DNA of 25,411 bases, taken from DATBFU01 sp046735265. Lineage in GTDB: Bacteria; Acidobacteriota; Thermoanaerobaculia; UBA5066; Gp7-AA6. A program made the translations under genes and the position numbers. Positions 1-6,171 of the stretch are shown here, piece by piece (the stretch's first letter is position 1; every line of letters begins with the position of its first letter). The notes below the pieces were generated by a model. It did no database searches. It saw only the letters and a list, made by a program, of their open reading frames with translations, and was not told where the DNA came from. Where the stretch lies: the NCBI GenBank assembly GCA_046735265.1, contig JBKPSZ010000115.1, positions 1 through 25,411 on the forward strand. Reading direction: 5' to 3'.

Positions 1-1195
1 CGAGCATCCCTTCCGCGAGCGCCGCGCCTCCCGACGAGGCGAGATTCGTAATCGGGTCCACCACGACGAGCGTCGGCTCGAAATCCCTCACCGCCCGATA
101 AATGTTCGTCAGGTGCGCCTCGAGACCCGTCAGCGTCGGCCGGGCGGCATCGAAGCGGAGGAGTCCCTTGCGCATGGGCGCGCCGAGGTCGAGGCCGATC
201 GACCGCATGTTTCGGACGATCTGACGACTCGATTCCTCGAAAGCGAAATAGACGCAACGCTCGCCGCGGCGGCAGGCGGCGTCGACCATCTGCGCGGCGA
301 GGCTGGTCTTGCCGGTCCCGGCGGTTCCCGACACGAGGACCGTCGAGCCGCGGTAGATCCCCTCGCCTCCGAGCATTTCGTCGAGCGAGGGGACTCCGGT
401 GGAGATCCGATCCTGAGAGGCCTCGTAATCGAGACGAGCGGACGTGATCGGCAACACCTCGATCCCCCGGTCGTCGATCAGGAAAGGGTATTCGTTGGTG
501 CCGTGGCTCGATCCCCGATACTTGACGATGCGCAGGCGCCGCGTGGCGATCTGGTCGGAAATCCGGTGGTCGAGGAGGATGACGCAGTCGGAGACGTACT
601 CCTCCAGCCCGTGACGGGTGAGCGTTCCGGCGCCGCGCTCCGCCGTGATGACGGCGGTCACGCCACGATCCTTGAGCCACCGGAAGAGTCGTCGCAGCTC
701 GGCCCGGAGGATCCGTTCGTTCGCGAAGCTCGCGAACAGCGTCTCCAGGGTGTCGATGGCGACCCGCTTCGCGCCGACGGTGTCGATCGCCGATCCCAGC
801 CGGAGGAAGAGCCCCTCCAGATCATAGTCGCCCGTCTCCTCGATCTCGCTCGGCTCGATCTGGACGTGATCGATGAAGAGCTTGCCGTCGGCCACGAGCT
901 TCTCCACGTTGAATCCGAGGGAGCGCACGTTCTGGGCGAGCTCCGGCGCCGTTTCCTCGAACGCCATGAAAACTCCGGGCTCGCCGAGATCGACCGCGCC
1001 GCGGACGAGGAATTCCATCGCGAAGAGGGTCTTTCCGCATCCGGCCGACCCGCAGACGATCGTGGGACGTCCGCGCGGAAGACCGCCCTCCGTGATGTCG
1101 TCGAGCCCGGGGATGCCGCTCGGCGCCTTCGGAAGCTCCTTCGGCGACGAGGGCGGCGTCGCGGCCCGCTCCTTGCGGTGTCGGTCTGACGGCAC
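1..1195 (-). CDS. kaiC: KaiC-family two-domain ATPase (3' part outside window)
   Basis: RecA-like KaiC protein; about 398 residues are visible and the C-terminus lies beyond the window edge. Domain I has Walker A GSAGCGKT at residues 49-56, the paired glutamates E80/E81 and a Walker B aspartate near D148. Domain II has Walker A GTAGTGKT at 290-297 and the glutamates E320/E321. These positions lie within about two residues of cyanobacterial KaiC, whose domain II glutamates are E318/E319, so the duplicated architecture is clear. The region matching autophosphorylation sites S431/T432 is cut off. I chose the GTG at 1195-1193 because a TGA in this frame at 1282-1280 leaves no ATG upstream of Walker A; GGAAG lies about 7 bases before it. 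It follows the M16 peptidase gene on the same strand after 84 bases. No kaiA or kaiB is visible. In non-cyanobacteria such proteins usually act in signalling rather than a proven clock; the role here is inferred. Confidence 0.93.
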   Translation of the reverse strand, partial: MPSDRHRKERAATPPSSPKELPKAPSGIPGLDDITEGGLPRGRPTIVCGSAGCGKTLFAMEFLVRGAVDLGEPGVFMAFEETAPELAQNVRSLGFNVEKLVADGKLFIDHVQIEPSEIEETGDYDLEGLFLRLGSAIDTVGAKRVAIDTLETLFASFANERILRAELRRLFRWLKDRGVTAVITAERGAGTLTRHGLEEYVSDCVILLDHRISDQIATRRLRIVKYRGSSHGTNEYPFLIDDRGIEVLPITSARLDYEASQDRISTGVPSLDEMLGGEGIYRGSTVLVSGTAGTGKTSLAAQMVDAACRRGERCVYFAFEESSRQIVRNMRSIGLDLGAPMRKGLLRFDAARPTLTGLEAHLTNIYRAVRDFEPTLVVVDPITNLASSGGAALAEGML

Positions 1196-1279
1196 GATGT
1201 GGCTTCCGGGCTCGCCGGAGAGTCTACGCCAAACGCGAGACGCGGAGCGCCGGAGGCGGGCCCACGGCGAAGTTCTTGC

Positions 1280-4138
1280 TCATCGGGCGAAGACCTCCTC
1301 GACCGGCGTGATTCGAAGGCTTTCTGGCGAAATCCCCAGTTTTCTGGCTCCGATCATCCGGTCTTCGTCCAGCAGCTCCTTCGGCTTCTCGGCGTCGTAC
1401 TTGATGGGTGAGAAAGCGTCCGAAATGAGCTTCTCCTGCAAGCCTTTCGCGTCCTTCGTGATGATGACGACGGAAAGGTTTTTCGCCGACAGGTGTTTCC
1501 GGATGGCGGCGTTGACGTCGTCGCGGGTGAGCTTCCCGAGCTCGGCCCGCATGGTCGAGGTGAACTCGCCGATCCCGTACCACTTCGAGTCGAGCGCGTA
1601 CCCGAGCTGCTGGTCCTGCGTGGCCGTCATGACGTAGACGTTCTTCCGCAGGTAGTCGCGGGTCCGCTCGAAATCCTCCTGGGAGAGCCCGTCCGTGACG
1701 AGCTTGTCGAGCTCGGCGATCGCGATGCGAAGCGCCATGTGCGCGTTCTCGGGCACCACCGGCCGGATCCAGATCTCGAAGATCTGCGCGCGGCGCGCGA
1801 GGTTCGGGTCCGGAAAGAACTGGAACATGCCGCGCGGGAACGCCTCGATGTACGCGTAGTCGCCGTAGTTCATTCCGCGGGCTTCGCGGATCCGCTGGTA
1901 GAGGTGCGATACGGAGGCGCGATGCTCGCCGAGCCACGTCCGCGCGACCCAGAGCGCCGCGAAGTCGGGGGAGGAGCGCGTCACGCCGATGGGATGCCCG
2001 AGCGAGATGGCCGTGGCCCGCGTGTCCTTCTCCAGGATCTCGACCTGGATGCCCGACGTCTTCTTGGCGACGACTCCCTGGGGAGCCGGGAGCGCCGCGC
2101 CGTTGGGGAGCTTCGAGAGCTCCGCGCGAAGGCGCGCGAGCACTTCGTCGGGGACGTCGCCGGCCACGCCGACCGTCAGCGCCTTCTGCGTGTACGCCTT
2201 CTGCACGAAGTCGCGGACGTCCTGCAGCGTGAGGGACCGGATGCCGGCGACGGTGCCGAGAACCGGATGCCCGTACGGCGTCCCCGCGAAGAGATTCGTC
2301 TGGAGCCGCTCCTTGCCGAGCTCCTCTTCGTTGTTGGACCGGAGGTCCTCGGTGAGCCCGTTCAACTGCGCATCTTTCAGCCTCTGGAAGTCCTCTTCCC
2401 GGAACCCGGGGTCGAGCAGCTGCGGCAGGACGATGTCGAAGAAAGCCTTCCAGTTGTCCCGGTGCACGCGACCGGTGAACGTCGTCATCTCCTTGTCGAC
2501 CTGGTCGTTGAAGGACCCGGCCATCGGATAGAGCGCCTTGTTGATCTCGTCGATACGACGCTCCTTCGAGCCCGCCTCCGCGATCATCGCCGCCGCGAGG
2601 GCGGAGAGGCCTTCCTTGCCCGGCGGGTCGTAGGCCGATCCGACCGTGAAGAGGAGCTTGACGTTCAATTGCGGCAGGCTCGTCTTCTGCACGAGAAGCG
2701 CGAAGTCGGCCGTCGTCGGCGCAGGCTTCGCGGCGAGCGTCGCGAGCGCCGGGAGGGTCGCCATGGCGGCGGCCATCGGCTCCTTCGAAAGCGTCGCAAC
2801 GACGAGATTCGCGTCGCTGAAGTAACGCTTCGCGACGGCTTCGAGGTCGGCCGGAGTCAGGGAGTCGTAGTTCCGCTGCAGGCGGTTCAACGTCTGGTAG
2901 GAGCGCGAATAGCGGACGAATCGGGCGAGCGTGGCCGCGATCGTCTCCGTGTTGTCGAGGCGGCGGGCGAAGCTGTACCGCGCGTTCGACTTGGCGTCGG
3001 CGAGACGCCGTGCCTCAGGAGGCGTGCGCACCGCGGTTTCGAACGTGCGCATCAGGTCGTCGCGAACCGAGACGGCGTCCTCCGGCTTCTTGACCCGCGC
3101 GTAGACGGTGACGAGAGACGGGTCGGCGTTCGCGCCGCTGTCGTAAAAGAGCTGGTCCACCTTCTGCTCGGTCTCGACGAGCTTCTTGTAGAGGTCGGAA
3201 GTCTCCCCGAACGCGAGGTCGAGCAGGATGTCGACCGCCGCGAAATCCTTCTCGGTGTCGGAGAAAGCCGGACCGTGGAAGGCGACGGACACCCAGGGCA
3301 ACGTCGCGCTCGTCCAGTCGACGTGCGCGTAGACCGGTCCCTTCGCGGGCGGCTCGGCCGGGATCGTCGCCTTGTAAGTGCCGGTTTTCCATCCGCCCCA
3401 ATACTTCTCGACGAGGCGGATGACCCGGGAAGCCTCGACGTCGCCGGCGACGATCACCGTCGTGTACTCCGGCCGATACCAGCGCGTGAAGAACTCCTTG
3501 GAGTACGCGTACTGATTGGGCATGTCCTCGATGTCCTTGATGAACCCCATCGTCGTGTGCTTGTAGGTGTGCGTCGTGTACGCCTTCTCGCGCTGCGCCT
3601 CGTCCAGCTTGACGATCGGGTTGGCGCTGTTCTTGTTGTATTCGCCGAGGACCGCGCGCGCCTCCGTCTTGAACGCCGCCTCGTCGTACGAGAGGTTCTG
3701 GAAGCGGTCCGCCTCCACGCGGAGCATCAGCTCCAGGTCCTCCTTGGAGAAGGTCGTGTGGTAGTTGGTGTAGTCGTCGGTCGTGTAGGCGTTCTGCCGC
3801 GCGCCGACCTGCGTGAGGATGCTCTGGTACCGGTCGGGCGGGTACTCCTTCGTCCCCCGGAACATCATGTGCTCGAAGAAGTGAGCGAACCCCGACTTGC
3901 CGGGCTCGACCTCGTTGCGCGAACCGGTCTGGACCGGGATCTGGAGAGAGACGATGTTCGGAAACCCGGTCGGGACGACGATGACCTTCAGACCGTTCGG
4001 AAGGAGCTTCTCGGTCGCGGGGAAGGTCAAGAGGTCGGGGAGGGCAGCGGGCTTCCTGGGGGCGGCGGCCTTCTTCTGGGCGAGCGCGACGGGCACGAGG
4101 ATGGCCAGCATCGCGGCGGCGGCGGGGATTCGTAGCAT
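1280..4138 (-). CDS. M16 family zinc metallopeptidase (pitrilysin/insulinase type), exported
   Basis: A 952-residue protein with a signal peptide (hydrophobic stretch about residues 4-20, ending ALA|Q). The N-terminal M16 domain carries the inverted zinc motif HFFEH at residues 86-90. Downstream glutamates E159 and E166 are spaced 7 apart, like E162/E169 of pitrilysin, with E166 the likely third zinc ligand. The second half (about 490-952) is another M16-like domain without HxxEH, the usual inactive partner that closes the peptide chamber. The length fits two M16 halves fused in one chain. The expected role is periplasmic degradation of peptides or small proteins. The ATG at 4138 has GAGAGGAG about 9 bases upstream, a strong ribosome-binding site. 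It is transcribed divergently from the small-peptide/sigma/TPR module and is followed by kaiC. Confidence 0.93.
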   Translation of the reverse strand: MLRIPAAAAMLAILVPVALAQKKAAAPRKPAALPDLLTFPATEKLLPNGLKVIVVPTGFPNIVSLQIPVQTGSRNEVEPGKSGFAHFFEHMMFRGTKEYPPDRYQSILTQVGARQNAYTTDDYTNYHTTFSKEDLELMLRVEADRFQNLSYDEAAFKTEARAVLGEYNKNSANPIVKLDEAQREKAYTTHTYKHTTMGFIKDIEDMPNQYAYSKEFFTRWYRPEYTTVIVAGDVEASRVIRLVEKYWGGWKTGTYKATIPAEPPAKGPVYAHVDWTSATLPWVSVAFHGPAFSDTEKDFAAVDILLDLAFGETSDLYKKLVETEQKVDQLFYDSGANADPSLVTVYARVKKPEDAVSVRDDLMRTFETAVRTPPEARRLADAKSNARYSFARRLDNTETIAATLARFVRYSRSYQTLNRLQRNYDSLTPADLEAVAKRYFSDANLVVATLSKEPMAAAMATLPALATLAAKPAPTTADFALLVQKTSLPQLNVKLLFTVGSAYDPPGKEGLSALAAAMIAEAGSKERRIDEINKALYPMAGSFNDQVDKEMTTFTGRVHRDNWKAFFDIVLPQLLDPGFREEDFQRLKDAQLNGLTEDLRSNNEEELGKERLQTNLFAGTPYGHPVLGTVAGIRSLTLQDVRDFVQKAYTQKALTVGVAGDVPDEVLARLRAELSKLPNGAALPAPQGVVAKKTSGIQVEILEKDTRATAISLGHPIGVTRSSPDFAALWVARTWLGEHRASVSHLYQRIREARGMNYGDYAYIEAFPRGMFQFFPDPNLARRAQIFEIWIRPVVPENAHMALRIAIAELDKLVTDGLSQEDFERTRDYLRKNVYVMTATQDQQLGYALDSKWYGIGEFTSTMRAELGKLTRDDVNAAIRKHLSAKNLSVVIITKDAKGLQEKLISDAFSPIKYDAEKPKELLDEDRMIGARKLGISPESLRITPVEEVFAR

Positions 4139-4178
4139 CGGTGAAAGCTCCTCTCGCGGCAGGGGTCTGCCGGTGCGT

Positions 4179-4208
4179 AGCCTAGTGCAATTCCTTCATC
4201 GACAGGAA
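4179..4208 (-). promoter_or_regulatory. possible promoter of the M16 peptidase gene
   Basis: On the minus strand TTCCTG (4208-4203) and TAGGCT (4184-4179) are 18 bases apart, about 40 bases upstream of the ATG. The match to sigma-70 consensus is weak, and this is only the best candidate in the divergent intergenic region. Confidence 0.25.
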
Positions 4209-4308
4209 GTTGAGAACGAAATCCGCCGTCGGTCCGGCGCCGGCCCGACGGGCCCGAGGGTGGTCGCGGACGCATTCGACCGGCTCCCGCCGGGTCTTTC
4301 TGTGATCC

Positions 4309-4323
4309 AATCTCAGTGAGATT
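4309..4323. promoter_or_regulatory. operator-like palindrome upstream of the 41-codon gene
   Basis: AATCTC-AGT-GAGATT is a perfect 6-bp dyad with a 3-base centre, 50 bases before the small gene's start. It lies in the 235-base divergent region, where I found no convincing -35/-10 pair for the small gene. A regulator-binding site is an inference from symmetry and position. Confidence 0.4.
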
Positions 4324-4333
4324 CCAAAAAACC

Positions 4334-4352
4334 CGCTCGGCCGTACCGAGCG
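4334..4352 (+). other. RNA hairpin in the probable 5' leader of the 41-codon gene
   Basis: CGCTCGG-CCGTA-CCGAGCG forms a perfect 7-bp stem with a 5-base loop. It ends 8 bases before the ribosome-binding site AAAGGAG (4361-4367). It could modulate translation or mRNA stability, or be a DNA operator; no T-tract follows, so it is not a typical terminator. Confidence 0.45.
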
Positions 4353-4373
4353 TGCTGGCGAAAGGAGACGACG

Positions 4374-4499
4374 ATGGCTTCTTCCACCACCCCTGCCCGG
4401 CTGCCCGAGCGTCCGGCCGAGACCGAGGTTCGCGCCCCGCGTCCCGAAAAGAAGACGTCGCGGTTCGTGATCAAGGTCGGCGGCGTCGTTCCCTCCTAG
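4374..4499 (+). CDS. 41-residue small protein of unknown function
   Basis: ATG at 4374, TAG at 4497-4499, with an excellent ribosome-binding site AAAGGAG six bases upstream. The product is 41 residues: a Ser/Thr/Pro/Arg/Glu-rich, disordered-looking stretch (residues 1-28), then a Lys-rich turn and the hydrophobic C-terminus SRFVIKVGGVVPS. There is no signal peptide or transmembrane segment. It lies about 105 bases upstream of a sigma-like gene and a TPR gene on the same strand. I do not recognise a family. The context and a distinctive C-terminal tail suggest a peptide ligand, a modified-peptide precursor or a small regulator. A Gly-Gly at 36-37 would release only four residues if it were a leader cleavage site, and the preceding residues fit a double-glycine leader poorly. 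The reading frame could still be fortuitous. Confidence 0.55.
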   Translation: MASSTTPARLPERPAETEVRAPRPEKKTSRFVIKVGGVVPS

Positions 4500-4511
4500 G
4501 ACCTCCTAGGA
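4492..4511. repeat. tandem 10-bp direct repeat at the stop codon of the small gene
   Basis: CCTCCTAGGA occurs twice head to tail. The first copy contains the TAG stop of the 41-codon gene, and each copy contains the palindrome CCTAGG. It looks like a slippage duplication; losing one copy would not change the encoded C-terminus. Confidence 0.7.
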
Positions 4512-4553
4512 CCGCGTCCGCCCCGATTCGACTCGGAGCCCACCTTCGTGCCT

Positions 4554-4582
4554 TTGACGGCACGCGGGTGGTTGTGTAGCCT
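4554..4582 (+). promoter_or_regulatory. sigma-70-type promoter of the sigma-like/TPR gene pair
   Basis: TTGACG (4554-4559) and TAGCCT (4577-4582) are separated by exactly 17 bases. They lie just upstream of the GTG start at 4605, whose AGGA is at 4595-4598. This gives a leader of roughly 16 bases and supports the GTG at 4605 over the longer reading from 4548, which would place the promoter inside the gene. Confidence 0.55.
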
Positions 4583-4604
4583 TTTCGAACCTACCAGGAC
4601 GACT

Positions 4605-4967
4605 GTGGCGCGCATTTTTCCGGTCCGGGACGACGAAGCTCGCGAGACGTTTGAGCGTCTTCAGGGCGTGCTCCGCGCGACGCTCGTCCACCACTATCTT
4701 CTGAGCGAAGAGGAGGCCGAAGGCGCGGAAGAGGACCTCCTCGTCTGGTTTCTGAGACTCGCCCGGCGCGGCAGCGGTCCGCAGATGCCGCCGAAGTCGA
4801 TGCGGCTGGCGCTGCTCTCCGCGACGTGCCAGTACGGCCGTTCCATGCAGCTCTGGAAGCTCGCCGGCAAGCGCTGCGCCGACGAGAAATTGAGCCGCAC
4901 CCTGTCGCGAGACCCCGAAGAGATGGCGGTGGACCTCGACGCCGGCTTGGGCAAGGACCTCGAGTGA
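4605..4967 (+). CDS. short sigma-factor region 2-like protein, no region 4
   Basis: 120 residues from GTG 4605. Residues about 15-90 look helical. The acidic run SEEEAEGAEEDLLVWFLRLA (34-53) resembles the region 2.1/2.2 helix of sigma-70/ECF factors, which bears the core-polymerase interface. LLSATCQYGRSMQLWK (70-85) fits the following promoter-opening helix loosely. The chain then ends in an acidic tail (93-120) with no helix-turn-helix region 4, so it is about two thirds of the usual ECF length. Its stop overlaps the TPR gene start (GTGA), implying translational coupling and probable partnership. It could be an incomplete sigma factor needing a partner for DNA recognition, an anti- or co-sigma, or a sigma-derived protein with another role. 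Assignment rests on pattern resemblance only. Confidence 0.5.
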   Translation: MARIFPVRDDEARETFERLQGVLRATLVHHYLLSEEEAEGAEEDLLVWFLRLARRGSGPQMPPKSMRLALLSATCQYGRSMQLWKLAGKRCADEKLSRTLSRDPEEMAVDLDAGLGKDLE

Positions 4968-6067
4968 CCGGACGCATCATTCGTTTCCCGCAGCCCGCCG
5001 TTCTCGCCGGCGAAGCCCCGGCCTCGGCCCGGCGGATTCTCGAGACGCCGATGGGCGAGCGCGCGGCCCGAGCCGAAGAGATGCGAATCGAGGAGCCCGA
5101 AGTTCTTCTCGAGCTCGCCGGCACGCTGCGGGACCGGCTCGAGTCGGCGCCCGTTCTCGTCCGCGACGAAATGGAGTGGCTCTACCACTTCGTTCGCGTG
5201 CCCGAGCGGCCGATCGGCCTGTTCGACGAACGCGAATACTTCCTGGGCGAGTTCGCGCTGATCGCCGGAACGGCCTGCCGCCACCTGTCGCGGCGCGACG
5301 AGGCGCGGCTCTGGTTCGACCGGGCGGAGGCGGGGTTCCGCCATACGCTCAACCCGGTGGCCGATCTGTCCCGGCTCTCCTATCAGAGACTCGCGCTCCG
5401 GATCGAGGAACGCCAGCTCGACGTCCTGCTCGAGCTCACGCCGTCGCTTATCCAGAGCTTTCGAAAGCTCGGCATGCCCGAGGACGCGTTGAAGGCGCAG
5501 TTCCTGGAAGGGCTCGCGTTGATGGAGACCGCGAAGCTCGACGAGGCGGTCGACGTTTTTGCCGAGATCGCGCGGGAGGCGGAGCGTCTGGGCGCCGCGA
5601 AGCTCCTCGGATCGGCCTACGCGAACCTGACCCACATTCACGGGATGCGCGGAGACGCAGCCCGCGCGATCGAGGCCTCCCGACAGGCGATACCCGTCCT
5701 GCGCCGACTCGACGACCGCATCGCGCTCGCCAAGGTCCAGTGGGGCCTGGCCGTGCTACTGCGCGAAACGGGTCAGACCGCGGCTTCGGTCGAAGCGTAC
5801 CGGGCGGCGCAGGCGGACTTCGAGCAGATCGGGATGCGCGCCGACGTCGCCGCGTTGAACCTCGTGATCGCCGACCTCCTGATCGAGCTCGGACAGGACG
5901 GCGCCGCGCTGCAGTCCGTCCTCGAGGCGCTCCCCGTGATCCAGGAGCTCCAGATGGTTCCGGAGGGGATGGCGGCGCTGCAGCTTCTGCAGGAATCGCT
6001 TCGCGAACAGCGAATCGACCGTCCCGCGCTCCGCGAGCTGCACGGGTTCTTCCAGGATCTCCAGTAG
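4964..6067 (+). CDS. TPR-repeat protein, possible partner or sensor for the sigma-like protein
   Basis: 367 residues from GTG 4964, inside the ATG-less 5' part of a longer frame. The GTGA overlap with the preceding gene supports this start. Apart from a basic N-terminus (1-30) it is all-helical. A recurring end-of-repeat motif (F/L-x-x-L/I-G/D-like) falls at residues 130, 170, 210, 250, 290 and 330, an exact 40-residue period, giving about five to six TPR-like units. No signal peptide, membrane segment or catalytic motif is visible. Forty-residue TPRs are typical of soluble ligand- or protein-binding arrays, including the peptide-sensing RRNPP regulators. Those carry an N-terminal HTH, absent here, though the coupled sigma-like protein could supply a transcriptional output. 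That link is inference. Confidence 0.8.
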   Translation: MTGRIIRFPQPAVLAGEAPASARRILETPMGERAARAEEMRIEEPEVLLELAGTLRDRLESAPVLVRDEMEWLYHFVRVPERPIGLFDEREYFLGEFALIAGTACRHLSRRDEARLWFDRAEAGFRHTLNPVADLSRLSYQRLALRIEERQLDVLLELTPSLIQSFRKLGMPEDALKAQFLEGLALMETAKLDEAVDVFAEIAREAERLGAAKLLGSAYANLTHIHGMRGDAARAIEASRQAIPVLRRLDDRIALAKVQWGLAVLLRETGQTAASVEAYRAAQADFEQIGMRADVAALNLVIADLLIELGQDGAALQSVLEALPVIQELQMVPEGMAALQLLQESLREQRIDRPALRELHGFFQDLQ

Positions 6068-6074
6068 CCGGCGT

Positions 6075-6088
6075 CCGGGCTCGCCCGG
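6075..6088 (+). terminator. GC hairpin after the TPR gene, possible weak terminator
   Basis: CCGGGC-TC-GCCCGG starts 7 bases after the TAG of the TPR gene. There is no T-tract, so intrinsic termination is uncertain. It is the only structure separating this module from the promoter of the next operon. Confidence 0.3.
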
Positions 6089-6115
6089 CGATCGGGTGAG
6101 GTCGGCCGGAGTCTG

Positions 6116-6145
6116 TTGAGGGGAACCCCGTCCCGGGCTTACCAT
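6116..6145 (+). promoter_or_regulatory. candidate promoter of the molybdoenzyme/metal operon
   Basis: TTGAGG (6116-6121) and TACCAT (6140-6145) are 18 bases apart, with the start codon 26 bases further on. A GGGG-AA-CCCC dyad (6120-6129) overlaps the -35 box and could be an operator. The match to consensus is moderate. Confidence 0.35.
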
Positions 6146-6171
6146 CGCAGAGTCCGGAGAGCGGAGAGACG

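Noticed and set aside
1493..4135. 880-codon plus-strand open frame across the M16 gene
   Set aside because: It is the antisense of a clear M16 peptidase. The product is Arg/Val/Glu/Leu-rich without any domain, as expected of shadow frames in GC-rich DNA.
4360..4499. Double-glycine bacteriocin precursor reading of the small peptide
   Set aside because: Cleavage after GG would leave four residues, the leader consensus positions do not fit, and no peptidase-ABC transporter is next to it.
4316..4579. 87-codon plus-strand frame over the small gene
   Set aside because: It has no ribosome-binding site at its start and contains the AAAGGAG of the 41-codon gene. It is less well supported, though not formally excluded.
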